Source: Chthonomonas sp.
Lineage (GTDB): Bacteria > Armatimonadota > Fimbriimonadia > Fimbriimonadales > Fimbriimonadaceae
NCBI GenBank assembly: GCA_016788425.1
Contig: JAEURQ010000001.1
Coordinates: 1 to 64,000, forward strand
DNA length: 64,000 nucleotides
Direction: 5' to 3'
Both the position numbers and the translations under genes were made by a program. The notes under the pieces were generated by a model that had not been told where the DNA came from, did no database searches, and was given only the letters and a program-made list of their open reading frames with translations. Below, one piece after another: positions 43,873 to 52,194 of this stretch. Each line of letters opens with the position of its first letter. Position 1 is the first letter of the stretch.

Positions 43873-44761
43873 GATCAAGATTGTCGAAGTGGGGCCGCGC
43901 GACGGCCTCCAAAACGAGAAAACCCCGGTTCCCACCGCCAACAAGCTGGCGTTTGTCCGCGACCTTCGCGACGCGGGTCTCGAGGATATCGAAGTCAGCA
44001 GTTTTGTTTCGCCCAAGTGGGTTCCGCAACTGGGTGACATCGCCGAGCTTTGGCCCGAGCTACCTGAGGGCGGACGATACAGCGCCCTGGTGCCCAACGA
44101 AAAGGGTTTGGAGCGCGCGATTGAGCTTGGTGTGGATCGCATTGCACTGTTCACCGCGGCGAGCGACGCGTTTACGCAAAAGAATGTGAACATGACCGTC
44201 GCCGAAACGCTTGACGCGTTCGCCCGGGTGATCGCGGGGCATCGCGCGCAGTTTCCAAACGGGCACATCCGCGGCTACGTGAGTACGATTTTCGAATGTC
44301 CGGTCGGCGGCCCGGTGAGCGAAGCCAAAGTGGCCGACGTCTCCGGACAGCTTGTCGAGTTGGGCGTGGACGAGATTTCTCTGGGCGACACGACGGGCGT
44401 GGGCTCGCCGCGCGACACCAAGCGCGTCTTGGCGGCGGTGCTCAGCGAAGTTCCGGTGAGCAAAGTAGCCGTTCACTTCCACGACACGCGAGGAACCGCG
44501 TTGGCCAATGTCGCGGCGGCCCTAGAGATGGGTGTGACGATTGTGGATGCAGCGGCGGGCGGCCTTGGTGGGTGCCCTTACGCGCCAGGCGCGGGTGGCA
44601 ACCTGGCCACCGACGACTTGGTTTACTTCTTGGAACGCGAAGGCGTCGCGACGGGCGTCGATCCCGATCGCCTCGCCCAGGCGAGTGAGCGCATTTTTGA
44701 GGTGCTGGGTCGGCGCAGCATCAGCCACGCGCAGATTGCGCGCGTGGCCATGCGAAGCTAG
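43865..44761 (+). CDS. mvaB: Hydroxymethylglutaryl-CoA lyase
   Basis: The 298-residue TIM-barrel enzyme splits HMG-CoA into acetyl-CoA and acetoacetate, the last step of leucine degradation. It shows VGPRDGLQNEKT (7-18), SSFVSPKWVPQ, the metal-binding HFHDTRG and the GGLGGCPYAPGAGGN active-site loop with its catalytic cysteine. With the biotin carrier and E2 genes upstream it forms a plausible leucine-catabolism operon. Its stop shares CTAG with the convergent DUF433 gene. Confidence 0.95.
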   Translation: MPEIKIVEVGPRDGLQNEKTPVPTANKLAFVRDLRDAGLEDIEVSSFVSPKWVPQLGDIAELWPELPEGGRYSALVPNEKGLERAIELGVDRIALFTAASDAFTQKNVNMTVAETLDAFARVIAGHRAQFPNGHIRGYVSTIFECPVGGPVSEAKVADVSGQLVELGVDEISLGDTTGVGSPRDTKRVLAAVLSEVPVSKVAVHFHDTRGTALANVAAALEMGVTIVDAAAGGLGGCPYAPGAGGNLATDDLVYFLEREGVATGVDPDRLAQASERIFEVLGRRSISHAQIARVAMRS

Positions 44762-45252
44762 TTGACGCTTTGCGCTAAGCGCTGCGCGCGGAACGATTCG
44801 TATTCGCGGATGCGCTCGTCAATCTCGTCGGTATGAGTCGCGGCGTACGCCTTGGCGGCCTCAAGTTCGTGAGGTAAAAGCCCGCTGAAAAAGCCCAAAG
44901 CGGCTTCGTCCGAGCCCAATTCGCGCAGCTTGCGCACGACTTCCCACACCGGCAAACGACTTTCCGGCAGCAGGGCGGCGCGGCCCGATTCGCATTCGAC
45001 AAGGGCCGTGCGGATGCCGCCTTCGGCTCCGCGCGCCATGCGGGCGATCTCGTCGGCGGCCAAGCCCAGGCACACCGCGGCTTCGCGCTTGCTAATGGTT
45101 TTGGCGGCCATGGCCCGCAGCGTCACTTCGCGGCGAAGGCCGGGGTAGTGATGCCAAAGAGTAGAGAGAGCGGCCTGCACGAGTTCGGGGTGATCCTCGG
45201 CAATGTCGCGAAGGCAGTCAAGCTGCCAAAGCGGTTCCGTTATATCCGGCAT
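44758..45252 (-). CDS. DUF433-like protein
   Basis: The 164-residue product has an N-terminal helical region, then an HTH-like TISKREAAVCLGLAADEIARMARG (about 52-75) of the UPF0175 style and a DUF433-like segment RLPVWEVVRKLRELGSDEAALGFFSGLLPHELEAAKAYAATHTDEIDERI (about 98-147). DUF433 proteins often behave as antitoxins; no toxin gene is adjacent, so a toxin-antitoxin role is not supported here. AAGGAA precedes the ATG. Confidence 0.6.
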   Translation of the reverse strand: MPDITEPLWQLDCLRDIAEDHPELVQAALSTLWHHYPGLRREVTLRAMAAKTISKREAAVCLGLAADEIARMARGAEGGIRTALVECESGRAALLPESRLPVWEVVRKLRELGSDEAALGFFSGLLPHELEAAKAYAATHTDEIDERIREYESFRAQRLAQSVN

Positions 45253-45370
45253 AAATTCCTTTTTTGAGTTCGTTCAGAGCGTCCTTGCCCTGTTCTCGTC
45301 GACGCCGTTGTCGTTCGATTACGTTACCCAAAGGTTAGACGAGGTTGCAACGGTTACGGTTCGCGATTGG

Positions 45371-45376
45371 TAAAGT
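45371..45376 (+). promoter_or_regulatory. -10 box TAAAGT of the AAA ATPase gene
   Basis: TAAAGT ends 8 bases before ATG 45385, with no Shine-Dalgarno in between. Confidence 0.4.
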
Positions 45377-45384
45377 GTTAGCGT

Positions 45385-46893
45385 ATGGCGGCAGTGGCAA
45401 GCGAAATCGAGGTGCTCATTCGAGCGAAGTACCCCATCCTCTACATTCAATCGTGGGAAGAAGAACGAGTCGAGTTGGCGCTCGGGGAAATTTGCAAGAA
45501 ACTTAATCGAAAATTGCACACATGGAGCGTCACGCAAGGGTTTCGCCCGGCGATGGTGAACACCAACATGAACAAGCCGGCGGGTCAACTCCCCAGTGAG
45601 TTGGAAGCCCTGGCGCAGGTTCACGAAGCGCCGGAATTCACGGTGATCATCCTCAAGGATTATCACGCGTATCTTCGCGACAACCGCGTGGTGCGGCTGT
45701 TGCGTGACCTCGCCGTGAAACTCCGTGGGAAAAGCCAAACGCTGATCCTGCTGTCGCCGAGCCTGACGCTGCCCACCGAACTTGAAAAGGACGTGACGGT
45801 CGTTGAGTTTCCGCTACCGAATCGGGACGAAATCTCGGCCCGCCTCGACGAGATATTGGCCGCCGTCAAGGGCAACGAAAACCTCGATTTGACCCTCACG
45901 CCGGAAGACCGCGAGATCATCGTTAAGTCCTCGCAGGGTCTTACCTTGGAGGAGGTGGAGTCCAGTTTCGCCCGCAGTTTTGTCGAGAAAAAGCGCTTGG
46001 ACGTCGAGACCGTCCTGGAAGAAAAGAAGCAGATCGTCCGCAAGTCGGGTCTGCTGGAGTACTACCCGCCCAACAACAGCATGAACGACGTCGGCGGCCA
46101 CGACCTGCTGAAGGACTGGCTGGAAAAGCGCAAGAGTAGCTTCACCGACAAGGCGAAAGAATTCGGGATTCCCGCGCCCAAGGGCGTGCTGCTGCTCGGG
46201 GTGCAAGGTTGCGGAAAGTCGCTGGTCGCCAAGGCCATCGCCACGAGTTGGAATCTGCCGATGCTCAAGCTCGATGTCGGGCGCATTTTCGGGAGCCTCG
46301 TAGGGCAGAGCGAAGAGAATATTCGCAAGGCGATCCGGGTCGCCGAGTCGGTCGCGCCCTGTATTTTGTGGGCGGATGAGCTCGAAAAGGGCTTTGCCGG
46401 TGTAGCCGGAAGCGGCTCGGGCGATAGCGGAACCACGGCGCGGGTGTTCAGCACCTTCCTGACATGGATGCAGGAGAAGACGAAGCCGGTGTTCCTCATC
46501 GCCACTGCCAACGACGTCAGCAAGTTGCCGCCGGAGCTCTTGCGCAAAGGCCGGTTTGACGAGATTTTCTTCATTGACCTTCCCGACGAAGCCGAGCGGC
46601 GCGAGATTTTGAGTATCCACCTCAAGAAGCGCAAGCGCGACGCCGCCAACTTTGATCTGGAGGCACTAGCGAAGCAGACGATCGGGTTCAGCGGGGCTGA
46701 GCTCGAGCAAGTGGTTATCGCCGCGCTGTTCACCGCGTTCGATGCGGGTCGGGAGTTGCAAACCGACGACTTGATGGCCGAGGGCCGGACGCAGGTGCCG
46801 CTCAGCCGCATGATGGCCGAGGACATCGCCGAACTGAGGCAATGGGCCAGCATGCGAACGCGCCCCAGCGCGAGCCGTAACGGCGCATCTTGA
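45385..46893 (+). CDS. AAA+ ATPase, Ycf46-like
   Basis: The 502-residue protein has an N-terminal Ycf46 region (LIRAKYPILYIQSWEEERVE, residues about 10-30) and a classical AAA+ module (about 235-470): Walker A GVQGCGKS, Walker B ILWADELEKGF, sensor and arginine-finger region RKGRFDEIFFIDLP, and a C-terminal lid. Ycf46 proteins are uncharacterised in most bacteria and linked with photosynthesis in algae and cyanobacteria. It may remodel proteins; the target is unknown. Confidence 0.9.
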   Translation: MAAVASEIEVLIRAKYPILYIQSWEEERVELALGEICKKLNRKLHTWSVTQGFRPAMVNTNMNKPAGQLPSELEALAQVHEAPEFTVIILKDYHAYLRDNRVVRLLRDLAVKLRGKSQTLILLSPSLTLPTELEKDVTVVEFPLPNRDEISARLDEILAAVKGNENLDLTLTPEDREIIVKSSQGLTLEEVESSFARSFVEKKRLDVETVLEEKKQIVRKSGLLEYYPPNNSMNDVGGHDLLKDWLEKRKSSFTDKAKEFGIPAPKGVLLLGVQGCGKSLVAKAIATSWNLPMLKLDVGRIFGSLVGQSEENIRKAIRVAESVAPCILWADELEKGFAGVAGSGSGDSGTTARVFSTFLTWMQEKTKPVFLIATANDVSKLPPELLRKGRFDEIFFIDLPDEAERREILSIHLKKRKRDAANFDLEALAKQTIGFSGAELEQVVIAALFTAFDAGRELQTDDLMAEGRTQVPLSRMMAEDIAELRQWASMRTRPSASRNGAS

Positions 46894-46940
46894 ACCCGGT
46901 AAGCCTGCTAGATTTGGACAGCATCCGACAGCTTTGCGAC

Positions 46941-46946
46941 TACAAT
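46941..46946 (+). promoter_or_regulatory. -10 box TACAAT, leaderless lipoprotein promoter
   Basis: TACAAT ends 6 bases before ATG 46953. It lies just after the AAA ATPase stop codon. Confidence 0.6.
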
Positions 46947-46952
46947 AAATCC

Positions 46953-47429
46953 ATGCAACGCCTGCCTTTCTTCGCCTCGCTCGTGGCTGCGGCCATGCTC
47001 ATTGGTTGCGCGACCAGCAAGCCCATGCCTGGGCCGAAGGCCAAGTTCGTGATCAAAAACAATTCCGGTCGCGACCTGATGGTGATGCCGGCGAGCCTGA
47101 CGAACTTGGCCGAACCCGCGGCGGCGAAGCCGGAAGAGATGGCCATGTTCTCGGACACCAGCCTCAACTTCGTACCGATGCCGTCGCTGATGGTGCTCGA
47201 AGGCGGCGCTGACGCCGACCAAAATCTCGTCGGCCTCATCCGGTTTAGCTCGGACGAAATGGCGAACGCTGAACTCGCCGGGCCGGTGAAAATCTCGCTG
47301 GAGCCGAACAAGATTTTCGTGAAATGGGGTTCGCGCGGCAAGGTGTACGACTACCTGGCGAAACCCAAGGTGGCCGGCGAACTCACCGTGCCCGAGGCAA
47401 AAGCCGCTGAAACTACGGAAAAGAAGTAG
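46953..47429 (+). CDS. Hypothetical lipoprotein
   Basis: The 158-residue product has a lipobox (SLVAAAMLIGC, Cys at about 19) and a beta-rich mature part beginning KFVIKNNSGRDLMVMP. There are no cysteines or catalytic motifs in the mature region. It is co-directional with ribH 21 bases downstream. I do not recognise its family. Confidence 0.8.
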   Translation: MQRLPFFASLVAAAMLIGCATSKPMPGPKAKFVIKNNSGRDLMVMPASLTNLAEPAAAKPEEMAMFSDTSLNFVPMPSLMVLEGGADADQNLVGLIRFSSDEMANAELAGPVKISLEPNKIFVKWGSRGKVYDYLAKPKVAGELTVPEAKAAETTEKK

Positions 47430-47436
47430 GTTTAAG

Positions 47437-47443
47437 CCACAAT
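47437..47443 (+). promoter_or_regulatory. Weak -10-like CACAAT before ribH
   Basis: CACAAT ends 7 bases before the ribH ATG, like the other leaderless promoters but without the first T. The gene may instead be read from the lipoprotein promoter. Confidence 0.3.
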
Positions 47444-47450
47444 AAGTGGT

Positions 47451-47954
47451 ATGCGAATCGCGATCATCGTTAGCCAGTGGAACGAGCTGGTCACCAAGGC
47501 GCTTCTCCAGGGCGCGCAGGAAACGCTCAACGAGCAAATGGTTGAGGTGTTTCAGGTTCCCGGAGCGTGGGAAATCCCGGTGCTCGCCTCGCGATTGATC
47601 TCGACCAACAACTTCCAGGGCATCGTCGCGCTCGGCTGCATCATGGAAGGCGAAACCATGCACGCCACCTTGCTCGCCAAGGACGTGAGTTCCGCGCTGA
47701 TGAACCTGCAAGTGAGCACGCAGATTCCGATTGGTTGGGGCATCATCACCGCGCAAAACGCCGAGCAGGCCCTGGATCGTGCCGGGATGAAGCTCGGCAA
47801 CAAGGGGCGCGAGGCGGCGGGTTCGGTCATGGAGATGGTTCGCCTGCTTAACGACATTGAGGTGGACGACGAGTTTGAACTGCCGACGTTCGGTGAACAC
47901 GACTTCAATTCGCTGATTGAGGACGAAGAGTACGACCCCTTTAAGGAAGAATAA
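47451..47954 (+). CDS. ribH: 6,7-dimethyl-8-ribityllumazine synthase with acidic C-terminal extension
   Basis: The 167-residue protein has VPGAWEIPVLAS, GCIMEGETMHATLLA (catalytic His region) and GIITAQNAEQALDRAG with GNKGREAAGSVMEM, the lumazine synthase signature. It joins the 5-amino-uracil intermediate and dihydroxybutanone phosphate in riboflavin synthesis. About 30 acidic residues beyond the family end (FELPTFGEHDFNSLIEDEEYDPFKEE region) are unusual. Other rib genes are absent. It overlaps the convergent ilvC end by 14 bases. Confidence 0.9.
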   Translation: MRIAIIVSQWNELVTKALLQGAQETLNEQMVEVFQVPGAWEIPVLASRLISTNNFQGIVALGCIMEGETMHATLLAKDVSSALMNLQVSTQIPIGWGIITAQNAEQALDRAGMKLGNKGREAAGSVMEMVRLLNDIEVDDEFELPTFGEHDFNSLIEDEEYDPFKEE

Positions 47955-48915
47955 TCTTCGCCCTTATGGATGCGGCGACCGCCTCGATGGGGTCGCTTGC
48001 GGCGGCTTGCTTGGCAGCGGCCAGGGTGGGCGCTCCGGCGGCGGCCTCGGCTAGCCAAGCCCGGGCGAACTCGCCCGATTGGATCTTGGCGAGCGTGTCT
48101 CGAACCGCTTCGGGCCGAATTACCTTGTCGCCGGTGATCTCTCCGCCATAAGCGGCGGTCTCGCTGATGGCCGCTTGCATCCCCGCCAAACCGCGCGTGT
48201 AGATCAGGTCAGTAATCAGCTTGAGCTCGTGCACGCACTCAAAGTACGCGAGCTCGGGCGAGTAACCCGCGTCCACAAGGGTTTGGTAAGCGCAGCGCAC
48301 CAGCGCCGGGACGCCGCCGCACAATACCGCCTGCTCGCCGAACAGATCGGTGACTGTTTCCTCGCGTACGGTGGTGAGGAGACTCTCGCCCCACGCCGCG
48401 CCTATCGCTTTGGCGTAGGCCAGCGCCTTGCTCTGCGCCATGCCCGATGCATCTTGATGGACGGCAACCAGCGAAGCGAGCCCGCGCCCGGCGAGCACCT
48501 CGGCACGGAGCGACGCGCCCGATCCCTTGGGCCCGACGAGCACCACGTCGAGGTCGGCGCGGGGTCGAATGCCGCCAAACTCCAGCCCAAAGCCGTGCAC
48601 GAAAATCACCGTCGAACCCGGCGCGAGACGCGGCTCGATGTCCGCATAGAGGGCGGCCATGTGCTGATCGGGAAGGGCCATCACGACCCAGTCGCTGGCC
48701 GCGGCGCAGTCACCGTACTCCATGGCCTTGAGCCCAGCAGCCTCAACCACTGGCCATTTGTCGCTTGACCGGCGCAACCCCACCGAAACCGACAAACCCG
48801 CCTCGTGCAGGTTCAGAGCGTGGGCGTGACCCTGGTTCCCGAACCCCAAAACGCCGATCCGAGCCGCTCGCGCGGGAGCGTCGTCAATGTCGGCGGCGGG
48901 GATGAAATGAGCCAT
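47941..48915 (-). CDS. ilvC: Ketol-acid reductoisomerase, class I
   Basis: The 324-residue enzyme has the NAD(P) motif GVLGFGNQGHAHALNL (22-37), VGPKGSGASLRAEV, EETVTDLFGEQAVLCGG with the metal Asp/Glu and the C-terminal ELKLITDLIYTRGLAGM block. It makes the branched-chain 2,3-dihydroxy acids. The length fits class I. ilvB/ilvH and ilvD are not adjacent. A TTTACT-like box ends 7 bases before the ATG. Confidence 0.95.
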   Translation of the reverse strand: MAHFIPAADIDDAPARAARIGVLGFGNQGHAHALNLHEAGLSVSVGLRRSSDKWPVVEAAGLKAMEYGDCAAASDWVVMALPDQHMAALYADIEPRLAPGSTVIFVHGFGLEFGGIRPRADLDVVLVGPKGSGASLRAEVLAGRGLASLVAVHQDASGMAQSKALAYAKAIGAAWGESLLTTVREETVTDLFGEQAVLCGGVPALVRCAYQTLVDAGYSPELAYFECVHELKLITDLIYTRGLAGMQAAISETAAYGGEITGDKVIRPEAVRDTLAKIQSGEFARAWLAEAAAGAPTLAAAKQAAASDPIEAVAASIRAKIILP

Positions 48916-49057
48916 ATCCCCCAGTAAACCAAAAAATGTCGCAGAAAACTTGAGATTTGCCCTGAGGAAAGCTCAAGGAGATTACGAAGATTCATTAATG
49001 TGGCGAGCGGCATTCGCAGGATGTTGCACGTCGTGTCTTGGTGGTGACTACGAATTC

Positions 49058-49291
49058 ATGCCTAAAGTGGTGGGAGGACTCATGGCAATTGCGGCCCTTG
49101 CGGCGAGCATTTTTGCTGGCGTCGGTCCCATCGACTGCCTGATTCGTGGACTCGTTGCTTTTGCCATAGGGGTGGTAGCCACGCAATGCTGGTACGTGTT
49201 TTTCACGATCCGGGTGCAACGCGGCGAAGCAGGACTCACCGAGAAAGAGGGTACGGGGGCCGTCCGCGCGACGGGTCAACCGGAGAGTTGA
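49058..49291 (+). CDS. Small two-TM membrane protein upstream of fliA
   Basis: The 77-residue frame from ATG 49058 has two hydrophobic segments (VVGGLMAIAALAASIFAGV and LIRGLVAFAIGVVATQCWYVFF) and a basic/acidic tail. It stops one base before the fliA start, so it is probably co-translated with the sigma factor. I do not recognise it; small inner-membrane proteins of unknown role are common in flagellar operons. Confidence 0.6.
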   Translation: MPKVVGGLMAIAALAASIFAGVGPIDCLIRGLVAFAIGVVATQCWYVFFTIRVQRGEAGLTEKEGTGAVRATGQPES

Positions 49292-49292
49292 A

Positions 49293-50069
49293 ATGGCGTT
49301 ATCGCAGGAACAATTGCAAAAGTCGTGGGTTGATTTTAAGGTCTATAAGGACCCCACATCCCGCGCCGACCTGATTAACCACTACAGCTATTTGGTGAAA
49401 ATCACCGCGGGACGATTGGTCACCAGTTTGCCCGGCGGCCTAGATCGCGAAGATCTCATCGGAAGCGGCGTCATCGGCTTGGTCAAGAGCGTTGACCAAT
49501 TTGACCCGACCCGCGATGTTAAGTTTGAAACCTACGCCATTGCCTTGATCCGCGGCGCAATTTTGGAAATGCTTCGCGATGAAGACTGGGTGCCGCGCAG
49601 CATCCGCGAGAAGCTGAAGGCTCTCGACAAGGCTTACCTGAACCTGGAAACCCAACTCGGCCGTTCGCCCAGCGAGCGCGAAATTGCCGAGCGCATGGGC
49701 ATCAGCGATGTGGAAGTGAGCGAACTGCTCGTCCGCATGGGTCGCACCAACGTTTACAGCCTCGATGACATTTTGGGTTCGCCGGGCGGTGACGACAGCG
49801 TGCCGTTCCGCGATTTGCTGGTGGACGACAAAGCCACGCCGGGTCATGAGACCGAGGGTCGCGAAATCCGCCGCATTCTCGGCGACGGCATCGACCGTCT
49901 TCCCGAACGCGAGCGCCTTGTTGTGGCGCTCTATTACTTTGAGGGGCTCACTTTCAAGGAAATCGGCAAGGTGCTGGGCGTCAGCGAATCGCGCGTTTAC
50001 CAGCTCCACACTCAGGCCATGAACCGCCTTCGCACGTTCATGAAGGACCAAACAACGGTCGGCGCTTAA
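49293..50069 (+). CDS. fliA: Sigma-28 family sigma factor (FliA/WhiG)
   Basis: The 258-residue protein has region 2 (about 30-95: EDLIGSGVIGLVKSVDQFDP, FETYAIALIRGAILEMLRDEDWVPRSI), region 3 (100-160) and region 4 (about 205-250: FEGLTFKEIGKVLGVSESRVYQLH). The DWVPRS motif is diagnostic of FliA/WhiG. It transcribes late flagellar genes such as flagellin. GGAGAG precedes the ATG. No flgM is seen next to it. fliW, csrA and fliS also occur in the window. Confidence 0.93.
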   Translation: MALSQEQLQKSWVDFKVYKDPTSRADLINHYSYLVKITAGRLVTSLPGGLDREDLIGSGVIGLVKSVDQFDPTRDVKFETYAIALIRGAILEMLRDEDWVPRSIREKLKALDKAYLNLETQLGRSPSEREIAERMGISDVEVSELLVRMGRTNVYSLDDILGSPGGDDSVPFRDLLVDDKATPGHETEGREIRRILGDGIDRLPERERLVVALYYFEGLTFKEIGKVLGVSESRVYQLHTQAMNRLRTFMKDQTTVGA

Positions 50070-50114
50070 GCAAAAATAACGGGGCTAAGAAGGTCCAACC
50101 TGGTATAACCGGGT

Positions 50115-50145
50115 GGGAACTTCTTTGGCACGATTCTTGTTCAAC
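50115..50145 (+). promoter_or_regulatory. Candidate ECF (or sigma-54) promoter of the PPIase lipoprotein
   Basis: GGGAACTT at 50115-50122 is followed after 15-16 bases by TGTTCA (50138-50143), like the ECF promoter at 12397. The same bases also hold TTGGCACGATTCTTGTT (50125-50141), close to the sigma-54 -24/-12 consensus but with TTGT in place of TTGC. The two readings exclude each other; the ECF reading fits the gene product better. Confidence 0.45.
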
Positions 50146-50163
50146 AATGATCGTGAATCATTG
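50145..50163. promoter_or_regulatory. Perfect 7-bp inverted repeat at the predicted transcription start
   Basis: CAATGAT-CGTGA-ATCATTG lies directly after the promoter candidate and 30 bases before the PPIase ATG. It can be an operator or a 5' hairpin. Confidence 0.4.
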
Positions 50164-50192
50164 GTCATTGCACCAAAGAAGGATTTGAATTC

Positions 50193-51218
50193 ATGAGCAA
50201 GTTTGGACAAGCAAAGTTTGGCGCGGTCGGCATTTTTGTCGCCGGATTGACGGTTGGGATCGGCGTGATTGGCCTCGGCGGCTGTGGCAAGGGTGGCGGC
50301 GGAGCCGTCGCCAGCATCAACGGCGAAGCAATCTCGACCGACGAATGGCACCGCTATATGGAGTTCAAGCCGCAAGTCAACGTCATTGACAACAGCGGCA
50401 ACCAAGTCGCGGCTCGCGTTGCCGAAACCATGGGCTTCCAAGCCTTCCAAGACCTGATGCGTAACAAGCTGATGCTTCAGTTGGCCAAGGACGAAGGCGT
50501 CGCTCCGACCGACAAGGACATCGAAGACGAAATCAAGTTCCGCAACAAGATGGACGGCAACTTCATTCCGAACCTCAATTCGCAAGGCCTGAAGCTGGAA
50601 GAAATCAAGGACCAACTCCGCATCGAACTGGCTCGCGAACGCATTCTCACCAAGGGGATCGAAGTCAAGGACATCGCCGTCAACCGCTTTATCGAAAAGA
50701 ACCCGGCTGCCTTTATCAAGCCGCCGACGGCCGACATGCAGTGGATTCTCGTGAAGACGGAAGAAGCCAAGGCTCTGGTGGACCGCGACCTCAAGGGTGG
50801 CCAAAGCTTCTCGAAGGTCTCTTCGCAATACTCCCAGCACCCGGGTGCTAAGACCAACACTCGCTTCTCACAGAATGTGATTACTTCGATGCCCGGCCCC
50901 GTGCGTGCCATCGCCGAAAAGCTCAACGAAGCTCAAACCAGCGACTGGCTGAAGCTTTCGGACGGCTTTGCCAAGTTCTATGTCGAAAAGAAGACCGCTC
51001 CGGAGAAGGTCGCCATTGACGATCTGATGAAGGAGAGTATCCGCCGCCGCCTGGCCGTGGAGCGCGGGATGATCGCCATTGACCTCGACACGCGCCTTCT
51101 CAACAAGATGAAGGAATCGAAGATTGAGGTCAAGCTCGAAACGCTCGAAGGTCGCTGGAAGACCGCACTTGAGCGACTCGAAGAAATCGAAGAAAACCGC
51201 TCGACCAACAAGAACTAA
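50193..51218 (+). CDS. SurA/PrsA-like peptidyl-prolyl isomerase lipoprotein (paralogue 1)
   Basis: The 341-residue protein has a lipoprotein signal (FVAGLTVGIGVIGLGGC), a SurA N-terminal-like helical part (about 35-150) and a parvulin-like region (about 165-260: WILVKTEEAKALVDRDLKGGQSFSKVSSQYSQHP). Such proteins help fold exported proteins. The parvulin signature is degenerate, so isomerase activity is uncertain. It may be a target of the envelope-stress ECF factor. AAGGA lies 14 bases upstream of the ATG, and a terminator follows. Confidence 0.82.
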   Translation: MSKFGQAKFGAVGIFVAGLTVGIGVIGLGGCGKGGGGAVASINGEAISTDEWHRYMEFKPQVNVIDNSGNQVAARVAETMGFQAFQDLMRNKLMLQLAKDEGVAPTDKDIEDEIKFRNKMDGNFIPNLNSQGLKLEEIKDQLRIELARERILTKGIEVKDIAVNRFIEKNPAAFIKPPTADMQWILVKTEEAKALVDRDLKGGQSFSKVSSQYSQHPGAKTNTRFSQNVITSMPGPVRAIAEKLNEAQTSDWLKLSDGFAKFYVEKKTAPEKVAIDDLMKESIRRRLAVERGMIAIDLDTRLLNKMKESKIEVKLETLEGRWKTALERLEEIEENRSTNKN

Positions 51219-51237
51219 GCTCGGTTCGGACAAAACC

Positions 51238-51273
51238 AGACGCGCTCGCCAATCGTGGTGGGCGCGTCTTTGT
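51238..51273 (+). terminator. Intrinsic terminator after the PPIase lipoprotein
   Basis: AGACGCGC (51238-51245) pairs exactly with GCGCGTCT (51262-51269), with a longer possible inner stem, followed by TTGTT. Confidence 0.75.
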
Positions 51274-51291
51274 TCGTCTCGCTGGTACCTT

Positions 51292-52194
51292 ATGAACTTG
51301 ATGCAGACTACTTTTGTTGCCAGTTGGCGAGAACCCGGCGAGGCGACCATTCGCGAGGCGTGGCGACAGTTCTCGGCGGGGGCCGACATGCTCACGGCCA
51401 TGGCCGAGGGGCTGGCCGTCGCGGAGTTGGATCCCAACCTTATCGCGATTGGCCGCGGTTCGGTGCCCAACACCGACGGCGACATTGAGCTGGACGCCAG
51501 CATCATGGATGGCCAGACCCTCAATTCGGGCGCGGTGTGCGCCGTTCGAGGCATCTGCCCGGTTATCCGGGTGGCCAAGCAGGTGATGGACCTCACCCCC
51601 TGCGTGATGCTCGCCGGCGATCAAGCGCGCCGCTTTGCGCTCGAAAACGGAGCCGAGCCCGTGGTGACGCACAGCGAGGATTCCATTCGGCGGCACCAAC
51701 TTTGGGCGGCCGCCGAGAACAAAGAAGCGCATTACGTGCACGTGATGAGCGACCCCACGTCGCAGATTCACGGCGACACGGTGACGATTTTGGGTCTGAA
51801 CCAGGGCCATGTGGCGGCGGCCTCCAGCACCAGTGGCTTGCCGTTTAAGCGTCCGGGGCGCGTGGGTGACTCGCCGATCATTGGCGCGGGCATCTACGCT
51901 GACGACGAGTTGGGTGCGGCCGGCGCGACGGGCAACGGGGAGGAACTCTGGCGAGCGGTGGCCTCGTTCCGGACTCTGGAGCACATGCGCGGCGGGATGA
52001 GCCCCACCCAGGCTTGCGAAGCCACGATCAAGTTTATGGCGCGGCGACGGCCCGTCACGCTGGAGCAGCCGTGTGTGGTGTTCGCGATGAGCCCCGAGGG
52101 CGAAGTCGGCGCGGCGACCACGCACAGCCCGTTTCCGATGTGGGTGTGCCGCGACGGCGCGATTGAACTCACCGAGATTCCGCCCATCGCCTGA
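51292..52194 (+). CDS. N(4)-(beta-N-acetylglucosaminyl)-L-asparaginase/isoaspartyl peptidase family
   Basis: The 300-residue Ntn-hydrolase has the autoprocessing threonine Thr163 in HGDTVTIL and the GLPFKRPGRVGDSPIIGAGIYAD block that marks glycosylasparaginases. It would cleave GlcNAc-Asn bonds or beta-aspartyl peptides after self-cleavage. There is no clear signal peptide. Starts at 51292 or 51301 are both possible. Its TGA stop overlaps selB by one base (TGATG). Confidence 0.88.
   Translation: MNLMQTTFVASWREPGEATIREAWRQFSAGADMLTAMAEGLAVAELDPNLIAIGRGSVPNTDGDIELDASIMDGQTLNSGAVCAVRGICPVIRVAKQVMDLTPCVMLAGDQARRFALENGAEPVVTHSEDSIRRHQLWAAAENKEAHYVHVMSDPTSQIHGDTVTILGLNQGHVAAASSTSGLPFKRPGRVGDSPIIGAGIYADDELGAAGATGNGEELWRAVASFRTLEHMRGGMSPTQACEATIKFMARRRPVTLEQPCVVFAMSPEGEVGAATTHSPFPMWVCRDGAIELTEIPPIA

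Noticed and set aside
44758-45252. Toxin-antitoxin pair with the DUF433 protein
   Set aside because: No PIN-type or other toxin gene is adjacent; the neighbours are mvaB and an AAA ATPase.
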